DNA of 64,000 bases from a bacterium (GTDB taxonomy: Bacteria; Auribacterota; Auribacteria; Auribacterales; Auribacteraceae). Positions 1-8,531 of the stretch are shown here, one piece after another. The stretch's first letter is position 1; every line of letters begins with the position of its first letter. Below the pieces are notes generated by a model that saw nothing but the letters and a program-made list of their open reading frames with translations, searched no databases and was not told the origin of the DNA. Position numbers and translations under genes: made by a program. Location: the NCBI GenBank assembly GCA_018435605.1, contig JAHDNF010000002.1, forward strand, positions 512,538-576,537, in the 5' to 3' direction.

Positions 1-189
1 GAACAGTGCGGGGCAAAACCGTCGGAAACCATTATAATCGGTGATATGCCGGTCGATATTCATACTGCACGCTCGGCGGGCATAGCGTGTTGCGCCGTTT
101 TCTGGGGATACGGCGACCATAATGACCTGATAGCGAACAAGCCCGATCATACGGCATATTCCCCGGCTGACATCATATCAATAGTCTGA
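1..189 (+). CDS. HAD-superfamily phosphatase, C-terminal fragment
   Basis: The reading frame is open from the first base to a TGA at 187-189, so the gene starts outside the window. The 62 visible residues carry the last HAD motif (IIIGDMPVDIHTARSAG), in which the Asp residues bind Mg2+, followed by the usual phosphoglycolate-phosphatase-type tail (alanine-rich helix, AVFWGYG strand, then a short segment ending in SPADIISIV). This matches Gph/PGP-like or pyrophosphatase-like HAD hydrolases acting on small phosphorylated metabolites in the cytoplasm. The substrate cannot be read from this part, and the nucleophile Asp and cap domain are not visible. The next gene on the same strand begins 63 bases downstream, so the two could be co-transcribed. 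Confidence 0.8.
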   Translation, partial: EQCGAKPSETIIIGDMPVDIHTARSAGIACCAVFWGYGDHNDLIANKPDHTAYSPADIISIV

Positions 190-252
190 CGCAATATGCC
201 GCAATCCGGGATATTTAAGGTATTCATAAATTAAAGACGGAGTTACACATTT

Positions 253-999
253 ATGGCAGATTCACCTAAAAAAGCTATTGTTATCGGAGCAAGTTCCGGT
301 ATCGGCAGAGCAGTTGCCGTAGAACTTGGTCTTCGCGGTTACCAAGTAGGCCTTACGGCGCGCCGCGAAAATTTACTGCGGGAAGCCGCGGAAGAAATAC
401 CCACAAAGACAATTGTCCGTACAATAGATATATCCAGTCCGGAATCCGCCGCAAGCCGCCTTGAGGAATTGATAAAACAGATGGGCGGCGTAGATGTTAT
501 AGTAATTAACTCCGGTGTCCGGAATCCCAACAAAGATCTGGCCTTAAAACCTGAGCTCGATACCATAGCGGTAAACGTACAGGGGTTTGTGGCCATGGCT
601 ACAGTTGCATTGAACCATTTTCTTGAAAAAAAACACGGTTATCTTGCAGGCATTTCGTCCATAGCCGGCCTGCGGGGCACGTCTAACGCTCCTGCTTATA
701 ACGCATCTAAAGCATTCGTATCTATTTATTTGAACGGACTATGGCAAAAATGTATCGGCACGGGCGTAACAGTAACAGATATCCGTCCCGGATTCGTCGA
801 TACAGATATGATTGCAGATATACCCAGTAAATTTTGGGTAGCCTCACCGCAAAAAGCCGCCGGACAGATACTTGATGCGATGTTCCGCAAAAAGAAGGTC
901 GCATACGTAACCCGCCGTTATATTTTATTATCATGGCTGATACGTATTATTCCGGATACTTTGTATTACAAGGTTTACAAAAAAATGAGGGTGCAATAG
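253..999 (+). CDS. Short-chain dehydrogenase/reductase (SDR)
   Basis: A 248-residue classical SDR, the family's usual length. The Rossmann glycine motif GASSGIG is at residues 12-18, an NSGV segment stands in for the NNAG motif near residue 88, and the catalytic Tyr149 and Lys153 lie in YNASK, with a serine about 13 residues earlier. Such enzymes reduce or oxidise a carbonyl/alcohol with NAD(P)H in the cytoplasm; the substrate cannot be assigned. The C-terminus (about residues 215-245) is hydrophobic and basic, as in SDRs that associate with membranes or lipid substrates. The ATG is preceded by a GGAG at suitable distance. It converges with the glycosyltransferase at 1006, leaving 6 bases between stops. 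Confidence 0.9.
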   Translation: MADSPKKAIVIGASSGIGRAVAVELGLRGYQVGLTARRENLLREAAEEIPTKTIVRTIDISSPESAASRLEELIKQMGGVDVIVINSGVRNPNKDLALKPELDTIAVNVQGFVAMATVALNHFLEKKHGYLAGISSIAGLRGTSNAPAYNASKAFVSIYLNGLWQKCIGTGVTVTDIRPGFVDTDMIADIPSKFWVASPQKAAGQILDAMFRKKKVAYVTRRYILLSWLIRIIPDTLYYKVYKKMRVQ

Positions 1000-1005
1000 C
1001 CACTG

Positions 1006-2406
1006 CTACCGACGCAACGATATTGAGGCTACCCGCGATTTAATTTCGTCGGCAAGATAAGGACACAAGCGCAACGCAGTTGAAAATAATCCCACGGCAG
1101 AACCTATGTCACCCCGTTCCTGTGCCACCACAGCCCGCAAATACTGAAGTTCTCCGCCGGTGTACCCCTGAGCGGTCAAACGGTCAATTCCGGCAGGCAA
1201 TAGATCGATACGCCCTGTGCGGGCATGTAGAATAAGTTTCCAAACGGTCAACCCGAAGTCGTAATATCCTTCGGACTCGCGTATATCAATAAGTCTAGCC
1301 GCCTGTTCGTATCGGCCTTCGGTATAATATATTTGAATCAATCCCGCAAACGCATTTTGACATGCCGGATCGCGGCGCAATATATCTAAAAAAATTTTTT
1401 GAGCTGTCGTCAGATCATTGGTTTTCATCGCCAAAAGCGCCATATTTTCACTAAACGCCATGTTGTCAGAATACAGCTCCATCCCCTGCTGAAAAATAGA
1501 ACAGGCGGTATCAAAATGTCCAAGCGCATCGTAAATAACTCCTTTAAGAAGCAACACGGCTGGAGAATGAGTCCCCTGCTTATCGGCATGTTCAGCATAA
1601 CGCAAAGCCTCGTCGAATTTAAGCCATTTAAAGTACAACAAGGCCAGATTCAGGGATATATCGATGTATTCACTGTCTAGCTCAAAGGTTTTCAACAGGT
1701 ATTTCTGCGCGGATATAAAATCTCCACGATTGAGGTATATTATACCCACATCGTAATAAGGTTTAGGCGATTCGGGGGTCAATTCGATCTGGCGCAATCC
1801 AAGTTCAAGATAATAATCGGTTTTTTTCTCACGGACGGCCATATCTAGGTGTCCGTAATGATGGGCAACAATATCAGTTGCCCCCAAAACCCCGCCTATT
1901 TCACGAATGGACTGGGCAACTGTTTCATGAATAATACCGGTAAACCGAATACGCGGGTCACGGCGGAAAATCCCTATTCTATCCACAGGCACAAATCCGG
2001 CGGAACCCAGATCTTCGCGATAGTCTCCACTACAAGGAACAAAACCTACCCTTCGTGTATCGTTTGTATAGTTGCGCTGAGTAATCATATAGCCTGCGAC
2101 CGGTACGGACGAGGCGCACAAACAGGGAATCTTTTTCGCATCGATGAGAGAGATAACCTCATCAGCGTCGAGGAACAGTACCCAATCTCCGCCGGCGTGT
2201 TCTACAGAAAAATTGCGGGCATGGGAAAAATCGTCGCGCCAGACGTACGGTATTACCACCGCGCCGAGTCCGCGGGCGATTTCCGCAGTGCCGTCGGTGC
2301 TTCCGGTATCCACTACAATTATTTCATCTGCAACGGGTTTAACCGATAAAACCGCATCAGCAATACACCGCGCCTCATTTTTTGCAATCATGCATACGCT
2401 GAGCAT
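1006..2406 (-). CDS. GT2 glycosyltransferase with C-terminal TPR repeats
   Basis: The N-terminal 200 residues are a GT-A fold family-2 glycosyltransferase: MLSVCMIAKNEA start, DTGSTDGT nucleotide-binding segment near residue 35 and LDADE metal-binding DxD motif near residue 80. Roughly residues 200-460 are helical repeats of the tetratricopeptide type (for example the stretch around YYDVGIIYLNRGDF). This architecture is typical of the SPBc2/SunS-like GT2-TPR proteins that transfer sugars onto proteins or surface glycans from the cytoplasmic side. I start at the ATG at 2406, which has an AGG 7 bases upstream; a TTG two codons earlier (2412) is the only alternative. It lies 21 bases downstream of a GT39-like gene on the same strand, which suggests joint expression. 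Confidence 0.9.
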   Translation of the reverse strand: MLSVCMIAKNEARCIADAVLSVKPVADEIIVVDTGSTDGTAEIARGLGAVVIPYVWRDDFSHARNFSVEHAGGDWVLFLDADEVISLIDAKKIPCLCASSVPVAGYMITQRNYTNDTRRVGFVPCSGDYREDLGSAGFVPVDRIGIFRRDPRIRFTGIIHETVAQSIREIGGVLGATDIVAHHYGHLDMAVREKKTDYYLELGLRQIELTPESPKPYYDVGIIYLNRGDFISAQKYLLKTFELDSEYIDISLNLALLYFKWLKFDEALRYAEHADKQGTHSPAVLLLKGVIYDALGHFDTACSIFQQGMELYSDNMAFSENMALLAMKTNDLTTAQKIFLDILRRDPACQNAFAGLIQIYYTEGRYEQAARLIDIRESEGYYDFGLTVWKLILHARTGRIDLLPAGIDRLTAQGYTGGELQYLRAVVAQERGDIGSAVGLFSTALRLCPYLADEIKSRVASISLRR

Positions 2407-2427
2407 ACACAAACCTAATCATAGAGA

Positions 2428-3876
2428 TTAAAGCATACTGCAATCGTAAAGCGCGATCCGTATCTGATACCCTGCGGAGTTGGTAAGCGTTCTAGCTTCG
2501 ATCAGACGAAGGTTAGAATTAAACGTTCGTTCCTCGAAGGTGTTTTCTACATAAGCGACATACCACAAGCGCTCATAAGGACGCAGATGCTTTTTAAATA
2601 ACGTAAAATCTGATATCTCAACATTTTTAGCATATCCTGTGCCATAATAAGACAAAACTCCGCCCTGCGTGTAATCGGTCGAATAGATAGCGTCACCGGG
2701 TTTACTGCGTGCTTCTATGATAGCGGACGCCTGTTTCCAATATCGTTTCTGTATCTTAGTGTATATTTCCTGCATAAAAAAAACCGAGAAAGATATGAGC
2801 AATACGGTTAGCAATACCGCAGTCCATCTGCGCCTGTTCATGGCAACCCCGCGGGCGACAATTAAGTGAAACAAAGGTAAAACGACTATTAAGTATCGTT
2901 TTCCCTCATAAAGTATCGGTTTTGCAAACGATATAAAATACGCAGAAAGTATAGGCACGAAAAAAAATATAAGTAGCAACAAATTTTCGTCATCGAACCG
3001 TAGAACGCATTGTATCCTGCGTCTGGAGCAGAGCATTGAGAACAAACCGTAGATAAACAAGACACCGAATAAACATGTCGTCATGATCGCCGCAGACTGA
3101 TTCAGTTCATAAAATATGCCTGAACTGAACGCACCTAAAATTTGTAGGGGAAAATATGTTGTAGGCGTTGTCAGCCAGTTGGCACGGTTCATCGCCATTT
3201 GTTCCAGCAGACGCGGTATCCAGAGGACAAAAATAACTCCTACGGGAACCATAGCCGCCAGCCAGCGGACAAGCTGTCCTCGCGTAGAACGCAACAACAA
3301 ATACAGGCACTGCGCCGGTATAAAAAACAAAAAGAAGTAGTGAGTGTACAACCCTATCAGTTGCAAAGCCGCTACCGCTACAAGATAAAGCAGGCGTCTG
3401 CGTTTGGCGTATAGATAAAACAAACTGACCAGCAGTAACGCCAGAAACATAGCAAACGACGAATTGCGGGCTTCCTGAGCGTACCACAACACATAGGGCG
3501 AACACAGGGTAAGCAGTGCAAACACTATTCCCACAGCGCTACCGGATATAACCGACCCGAACAGATACGCCAGCACCACCGAGCCTGTGGCGAATAAAGC
3601 CGAAAAACAGCGCAACCGTTTTAGATCGTTGGGGTTACTTCCAGCCCACCACCGCAAAAGCAAAAAATACGCGGGCGGGGTATTTTCACCGTCTACAACC
3701 ATCGCCACAGCCTGCGAAACCGTAACCTGTGAAATTGACCGTATGGTGAACCATTCATCGATCCAGATACTTTCCTGATCTATAAGGTATGTATACACCA
3801 GCCATGACACTACTGCCAGAGCGGTTATGACGAGCAGTTTTAAACCCTGACGTTTTAATCTCATAATATTTGCCAT
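2428..3876 (-). CDS. Polytopic membrane glycosyltransferase, GT39/ArnT-like
   Basis: A 482-residue protein with about ten hydrophobic helices, an N-terminal signal-anchor and an acidic DE pair just after the first helix (SIWIDEWFT). That is the place where ArnT/PMT-type (GT-C fold) transferases keep their catalytic Asp in the first periplasmic loop. Proteins of this class use polyprenyl-phosphate sugars and work on the periplasmic face. A soluble C-terminal domain of about 100 residues follows the last helix (from about 375), as in ArnT relatives. The acceptor is unknown. It is followed after 21 bases by the GT2-TPR gene. The start codon has no strong Shine-Dalgarno sequence, so the exact N-terminus is less certain than the gene. 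Confidence 0.85.
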   Translation of the reverse strand: MANIMRLKRQGLKLLVITALAVVSWLVYTYLIDQESIWIDEWFTIRSISQVTVSQAVAMVVDGENTPPAYFLLLRWWAGSNPNDLKRLRCFSALFATGSVVLAYLFGSVISGSAVGIVFALLTLCSPYVLWYAQEARNSSFAMFLALLLVSLFYLYAKRRRLLYLVAVAALQLIGLYTHYFFLFFIPAQCLYLLLRSTRGQLVRWLAAMVPVGVIFVLWIPRLLEQMAMNRANWLTTPTTYFPLQILGAFSSGIFYELNQSAAIMTTCLFGVLFIYGLFSMLCSRRRIQCVLRFDDENLLLLIFFFVPILSAYFISFAKPILYEGKRYLIVVLPLFHLIVARGVAMNRRRWTAVLLTVLLISFSVFFMQEIYTKIQKRYWKQASAIIEARSKPGDAIYSTDYTQGGVLSYYGTGYAKNVEISDFTLFKKHLRPYERLWYVAYVENTFEERTFNSNLRLIEARTLTNSAGYQIRIALYDCSML

Positions 3877-3935
3877 CTATATTTTAGGAAACCACTGAAC
3901 AATTATCCTAACAATTCTTGAGACAGTCCGGAAGT

Positions 3936-4463
3936 TTACAACCTCTTCTTTTCTATCCAAACAAAACAGAATATGAACGCGAGTATAACAACCGGAATTA
4001 CAATCCAGTGGTTCACATGAAGTATCTGCGGCAATGTTATTTTACCGAAATTACCCCATGTAAGAACGGTTTTCTTAAAAAACGGATACATCTCGGCGAA
4101 GATCATTCCGCCAGCAATCATACCAAGTACGCCCCAGATGGAGTCCCAGCGTCCTTCTCCGAGCGCTCCGAGCTGTGTGCCGGGACAATACCCGAGCAAT
4201 CCCCAGCCTACACCAAAGATGATGCCGCCCAGCAGATTACCGCCGATTGAAGCCGATTTGATTTTCAATTCTATCACGCTCAAATCGGTCAACAGATATA
4301 TTCCGACAATACCCACAATTATGGCGGATAACATAAATTTGACTATGGTAAAATCGATAAAACGGAGCGCGGCCAGTTGTTTATCATAGCGTATGACACG
4401 CCCTTTCTGAAGTAAAAAACCGAATGCGATGCCGGTAATCAGCCCGATTATAAGTTGGTTCAT
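3936..4463 (-). CDS. Half-size YeeE/YedE (sulphur transport) permease, subunit 2
   Basis: A 175-residue membrane protein with four to five hydrophobic helices and the family cysteine motif GYCPGTQLG near residue 95. Full-length YeeE/YedE proteins import thiosulfate by passing it along conserved cysteines; half-size versions occur as adjacent pairs (the PmpA/PmpB type) that together rebuild the full transporter. This copy lies 2 bases downstream of its partner and has a strong GGGAGGA site before its ATG. The pair lies near the CysND genes on the same strand, consistent with uptake of a reduced sulfur compound, but substrate is inferred from family only. Confidence 0.88.
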   Translation of the reverse strand: MNQLIIGLITGIAFGFLLQKGRVIRYDKQLAALRFIDFTIVKFMLSAIIVGIVGIYLLTDLSVIELKIKSASIGGNLLGGIIFGVGWGLLGYCPGTQLGALGEGRWDSIWGVLGMIAGGMIFAEMYPFFKKTVLTWGNFGKITLPQILHVNHWIVIPVVILAFIFCFVWIEKKRL

Positions 4464-4465
4464 AA

Positions 4466-4987
4466 TTATTTCCTCCCCTTATAGAGCAGTTGAGCCATAA
4501 CTATACCGCCCCCGAAAAACCCGATCATGGCGATAAACCCGCTTACGGATAACTGCATAATACCGCTCAACCCATGCCCGCTGGGGCATCCGTCGGCAAG
4601 CCGTGCGCCGATTATGGCTATAACACCGCCGATAAACGCAAAAACAGCCCGTTTAGCCGTACTGTTGCCGAACCTTCCATTCCACATATCCGGTACATTT
4701 TGCCATTTGAAACTGTTTGACGTTATTGCCGATATGAACGAGCCGATCATTATGCCAAATACAAACATCCATTGCCAGTCTATGGTGCCTGTGAACTTCT
4801 GAAAATATTCCAGCGACTGGACGTGTGTTTTTGCGAACACGCTTTCAACCATACACGCCGACTTCGCAAACGTGGTTGAAGCGCCAAGAAAATTTTTACC
4901 GATAACAACAGACAATACAGCCACTATCCCTGCAAGCGATCCTGCCAAATACGGGTTCCATCCCTTTGGTTGAGGTTTGTCAGCCAT
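4466..4987 (-). CDS. Half-size YeeE/YedE (sulphur transport) permease, subunit 1
   Basis: The first half of the pair: 173 residues, several hydrophobic helices and the second family cysteine motif, DGCPSGHGLSG, near residue 135. Together with the following gene this gives the two inverted halves of a YeeE-type thiosulfate/sulfur channel in the inner membrane. A second cysteine (SACMVES region) lies in a predicted loop. I start at the ATG at 4987 because it is preceded by GGAGG five bases upstream; the in-frame ATG at 4999 overlaps that site and would add only four residues. Two bases separate its stop from the next start, so the two are translated as a unit. Confidence 0.88.
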   Translation of the reverse strand: MADKPQPKGWNPYLAGSLAGIVAVLSVVIGKNFLGASTTFAKSACMVESVFAKTHVQSLEYFQKFTGTIDWQWMFVFGIMIGSFISAITSNSFKWQNVPDMWNGRFGNSTAKRAVFAFIGGVIAIIGARLADGCPSGHGLSGIMQLSVSGFIAMIGFFGGGIVMAQLLYKGRK

Positions 4988-5162
4988 AGAATCCTCCATG
5001 TTAGAATTTTTATTTCTGCTCGGAATTATTATAGTACACAGACCTTTTTTTTCAATAAAATTCGGGACGAAATGAATTACAGGAAAAACTTCGAAAAACT
5101 ACCGTCATCGGAAAAGAATTTTCCTTTATAAAAACTTGTGTAAATGTTTCGATATCGGGATG

Positions 5163-6743
5163 TCAAACAGACATTTCATCCGGCTCGCGACCGATCTTTT
5201 TGCCGGTTTCATAAGAACAAAAAACATTAATAAAATAACCGGCAAAGATACAAAATACGGTTATGGAAACAAAATGAAACCGCGGTTTACTGATAAATAT
5301 CGAAAGCAGTATGCTTGAAACAATGGCGTAAGAAGATAAAAAGACAATACCCGGTGTCCACCGTGCAGGCCTAAAAAAAATTATTCCGGCTAAAGCAAAC
5401 AAGGTAACAGACAGATACCCGAACGCAGTGAAAATCTCTAAAATATCTTCTATAATATCCGAAACAGGCACTGGCGAGCCGTCGCGTTGTGTGGCCATGT
5501 ATTCGGATTTACAGCACCATGTAAGTATAGCTTCATCATCTTCCCATGCACCGATCCAGTTAGGTATGATTATATTTGAAAAAAAACCGATGACACCGTA
5601 ATGCCGTAATGCCTTTCTAAAATGCATATACGCTATTTTTTTTGCGGTAGCCGAGCGTTCGAATTCGTCGGACGATCGGTTAAGTTTGCCTACCAGCAGT
5701 CTGTACCGCCAAGAGGATCCGAGTTTTTCGCCCATCTCAAGCGGCGACCGGGTCATAAGTTCCATACCTACGTTGGTGGGCTGTATATGGAATACGCCGA
5801 ATTGGCGGTAATTTCGCAATCCCCACAACGACGGAGCTACTGCAAAACATATTGTAAACACAAAAATCATCAACGCAAGTCGCCGCAACGGTATATCTAT
5901 CATGCACAAAGCCAAGACGGCGCATAGGGCTATGAAAATTTCAGGTCGTATCAGAGTTCCGAATCCTAAGACCAATCCGGCAAAACAGGCAAGCAGGATT
6001 CCAAACCGGCTTTTCACATACGGGATGTGATTTATCGCCAATGCTCCGGCTGTCAATGCGCACACGAACGGCAGTTCCGTACCAAGTAGATTGGTAGCTA
6101 AAACATGGGCAGGGTAAATAAACCACAGCAAAGAAGCGAAAAAAGCCGCTTTTAAACCGACAGGCAATAAAAGATAATATACGCATATTCCCGCAAGCAT
6201 GCCGATCAGCAGATTCAACCATTTGCCATAAACCGGATTTGATCCTAATACTCTGTAAACCAGACTCAACATCAACGGAAACCCCGGGGGACGAAAAGCT
6301 GTGGTAACCTCTAATGCCGGTTTTTTATTGAGATACATCGGCAAATCTTCCAGCAAGCCGGTAGTTCCGGTATAAGCAAAACCATGCCCGCGCGCCAGCG
6401 CTCTGGCTAGTTCATGGTAAATCTGAAAATCACTGACCTGCCTGTTAGGTATGGCTACAATAGAAACTACGCGAACAGCAATTCCGATGCAGATTAAAAC
6501 CGGCAGTATATATTTATGAAATTTTTCCGCGGGTAAAAATGTGCGTTTTCTGATCCTAATCATAAACATAATAAACAAACCGCATAAACCCATCGCGATA
6601 AAGCCTCTTGGCGTAACGCACCCGAAAAACAATTGGGCTGTAACACTAAATACAGCCACAGCGATCAGGCAATAGCGGATTGCTCCGGTTATCCGCAACC
6701 GTAGCAATTCCGGCATTTTTATAGGTTCGTTTGAATTTTTCAC
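5163..6743 (-). CDS. Polytopic membrane glycosyltransferase, GT39/ArnT-like
   Basis: A protein of about 526 residues with many hydrophobic segments, an aspartate after the first extracytoplasmic helix pair (QVSDFQIYHELARAL), an FRPPGFPLMLSL stretch and LIRPEIF later, all typical of the dolichyl-phosphate-mannose mannosyltransferase (PMT/GT39) superfamily. These enzymes transfer a sugar from a polyprenyl phosphate to lipid or protein in the periplasm. The start is uncertain: I choose the GTG at 6743, which has an AGG six bases upstream; an ATG at 6716 and an upstream TTG at 6779 are alternatives. The thioesterase gene ends 19 bases upstream on the same strand. Confidence 0.83.
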   Translation of the reverse strand: MKNSNEPIKMPELLRLRITGAIRYCLIAVAVFSVTAQLFFGCVTPRGFIAMGLCGLFIMFMIRIRKRTFLPAEKFHKYILPVLICIGIAVRVVSIVAIPNRQVSDFQIYHELARALARGHGFAYTGTTGLLEDLPMYLNKKPALEVTTAFRPPGFPLMLSLVYRVLGSNPVYGKWLNLLIGMLAGICVYYLLLPVGLKAAFFASLLWFIYPAHVLATNLLGTELPFVCALTAGALAINHIPYVKSRFGILLACFAGLVLGFGTLIRPEIFIALCAVLALCMIDIPLRRLALMIFVFTICFAVAPSLWGLRNYRQFGVFHIQPTNVGMELMTRSPLEMGEKLGSSWRYRLLVGKLNRSSDEFERSATAKKIAYMHFRKALRHYGVIGFFSNIIIPNWIGAWEDDEAILTWCCKSEYMATQRDGSPVPVSDIIEDILEIFTAFGYLSVTLFALAGIIFFRPARWTPGIVFLSSYAIVSSILLSIFISKPRFHFVSITVFCIFAGYFINVFCSYETGKKIGREPDEMSV

Positions 6744-6762
6744 ACAATACCTGTCCAAAAAA

Positions 6763-7176
6763 TTATTCTCTAAGGTCAAATCCCTGTATGGATAAATGTT
6801 TACGATACACCATGCCTTGAGCGACCGATATAATATCGCCGGCAGTATCTTTTATATCGATCCTATAAGAAGCGAGTTTTTTACCGTCCGATACCTCATG
6901 CGCTTCAGCAGTCAAAGTGCCATCAGATACCGCTTTTAAATAGGTGATGCTCACATTGACCGCTACAGACACCTGTCCGCGGCTGTTTGCGGCAACTGCC
7001 TGAGTAAAATCGGCCAGAGTGAACAACGCCCCGCCGTGTATCGATCCGGTAGCGTTTTTATGAAATTGTTGAACCGGCATTTCAGTTTTGGCGTAACCGT
7101 CGCCGACGGCGAGTATTTTTATTCCGGCATGTTTCGCGAATTTGTCCTGTTCGAAATATGTTTTGACGTGCTCCAC
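6763..7176 (-). CDS. PaaI-type hotdog thioesterase
   Basis: A 137-residue hotdog-fold protein of the PaaI/YdiI class. The family signature is visible as HKNATGSIHGGALFTLADF (about residues 38-56), where the HGG turn and the acidic residue in the following helix position the acyl-CoA thioester. Such enzymes hydrolyse acyl-CoA in the cytoplasm. The open frame runs back to 7335, deep inside the upstream gene, but the GTG at 7176 has an AAGGA seven bases upstream and is the natural start; the extra 53 residues of the longer frame are arginine-rich and unlike the family. Its gene starts 90 bases after the AP-superfamily gene ends. Confidence 0.87.
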   Translation of the reverse strand: MEHVKTYFEQDKFAKHAGIKILAVGDGYAKTEMPVQQFHKNATGSIHGGALFTLADFTQAVAANSRGQVSVAVNVSITYLKAVSDGTLTAEAHEVSDGKKLASYRIDIKDTAGDIISVAQGMVYRKHLSIQGFDLRE

Positions 7177-7265
7177 ATTTCTATCCTTTATGTATGGTAA
7201 GTTGAGTTTCAAAATACAATTAGAATGTATCACAATCGGGCGGAACCAATCAATAAAAGGTTGCC

Positions 7266-8531
7266 TTATGATTCCAATATGGCTCGAACATCTTTTATTT
7301 CGTCCACTTTTTCTATAGGAAGGTTGATACCGCATATAAACGCATCGTCATAGGTATGCATACCGCTGATGTTGGACATCATAAAGACATGATCCTTGTC
7401 GAAATGGCTTTTCAGGTCGTAACCGTTTTTGGGATGAAGAATGATATCGGCGGCACGGTGTAAAAACGGGCCGCTGTAAATTTCTTCGCGAAAAAATATT
7501 TTATCTATCGCCATATCTGCGGTTTCCGGATCTTTGAGGTTTTGCAATACGTCTTTAATCTGATGCCGTACGGTATCGTAATCCCGTTGCAAGACAGTTC
7601 CGTACTGTTCGCGTCCGGATAAATTAAGAAAAATCCTTCCCGGAATAAGAGAATAACATACGGTTGACGGGTGCATGGTTGCCAACGATTTTATTTTGCC
7701 GGAAACAAACGAAAGCAGTCCCGCCTTTTCGAGGAGAGTATTTAGCTGTACTTCACGGCGCGTTTTACAAAATCCGTGGTCGGACAGAATCAGGAGTCTG
7801 GCATCTTTTGGAATGAACGAGCAGACCCGCCCTATAAAATCATCTATTTTCCTGAACACAAGCCGGCATGCGTCGCTATACTGACCGTTGCCTGTTGCGG
7901 AATCCCAAAAAAAATGGAACAACCGGTCGGATTCCATTATATGTAGCTGGTAAAAATCCCACTGACGGTCTTCGAGAATATCGAATCCTATAGCAAGCCT
8001 CGCATCAAGAGAACGGTGGATATCGTGCATGAATTTATCCGGCGACTCGTCAAACAAACGGGCGTCGGGGTCTATAACATAACCGCGCGATTCGAGGTAC
8101 CGGTAGAATTCTTCCGGATACGAAACTTTCGATATTTCCGGCGTCATAAAACATCCTACCATGATACCGTTTACCGGAAATGGCGGGTATGTCATAGGAA
8201 CGTTGATAGATATTACCCTATATCCCTTTTTGGATAACGATTCGAATATGGTCTCGCATTTTCTCATTGCGCCCGTGTTGATTATCAGTTCCAACGGATT
8301 CGGGTTGCGGTCTATAAACCCGAAAATGTTGTGTACCGCAGGATTCCGGCCGGTCATGTAAGACGTCCATGCCACTGCAGAAATGGCAGGATATACGGAC
8401 TTCATCTTTTTGTGCGGATGGTTAGCTATGATATCAGCCAAATTCGGCATTATCTTTTTATCGCACTGTTGTATTAAAAAATCGAACGGCACCCCGTCAA
8501 TACCGATAACCACGGTTTTAGGAAGATTCAT
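7266..8531 (-). CDS. Alkaline-phosphatase-superfamily phosphodiesterase/pyrophosphatase
   Basis: A 421-residue protein with the type I phosphodiesterase/nucleotide pyrophosphatase pattern: a metal Asp in VVIGIDGVPFDF (residues 6-17), the nucleophile region YPAISAVAWTSYMTG around residues 44-58 with a Ser/Thr, a second metal site LILSDHGF near residue 248 and a late HTYDDAFICG histidine site. No signal peptide is visible, so it appears cytoplasmic, which is usual for the NPP-like group found next to sulfate-activation genes. The reaction is hydrolysis of a phosphodiester or phosphosulfate bond; the true substrate is unknown. Its ATG overlaps the cysN stop by one base (TAATG), so the two are translationally coupled. 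Confidence 0.85.
   Translation of the reverse strand: MNLPKTVVIGIDGVPFDFLIQQCDKKIMPNLADIIANHPHKKMKSVYPAISAVAWTSYMTGRNPAVHNIFGFIDRNPNPLELIINTGAMRKCETIFESLSKKGYRVISINVPMTYPPFPVNGIMVGCFMTPEISKVSYPEEFYRYLESRGYVIDPDARLFDESPDKFMHDIHRSLDARLAIGFDILEDRQWDFYQLHIMESDRLFHFFWDSATGNGQYSDACRLVFRKIDDFIGRVCSFIPKDARLLILSDHGFCKTRREVQLNTLLEKAGLLSFVSGKIKSLATMHPSTVCYSLIPGRIFLNLSGREQYGTVLQRDYDTVRHQIKDVLQNLKDPETADMAIDKIFFREEIYSGPFLHRAADIILHPKNGYDLKSHFDKDHVFMMSNISGMHTYDDAFICGINLPIEKVDEIKDVRAILES

Noticed and set aside
5100-5135. GGAAAA/TTTTCC inverted repeat as terminator of the 5163 gene
   Set aside because: Only a 6-base A/T-rich stem with a 3-base loop and no T-run on the correct strand.
7177-7335. N-terminal extension of the thioesterase frame back to 7335
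   Set aside because: It overlaps the upstream gene, is arginine-rich and unlike hotdog proteins, and the GTG at 7176 has a strong ribosome site.
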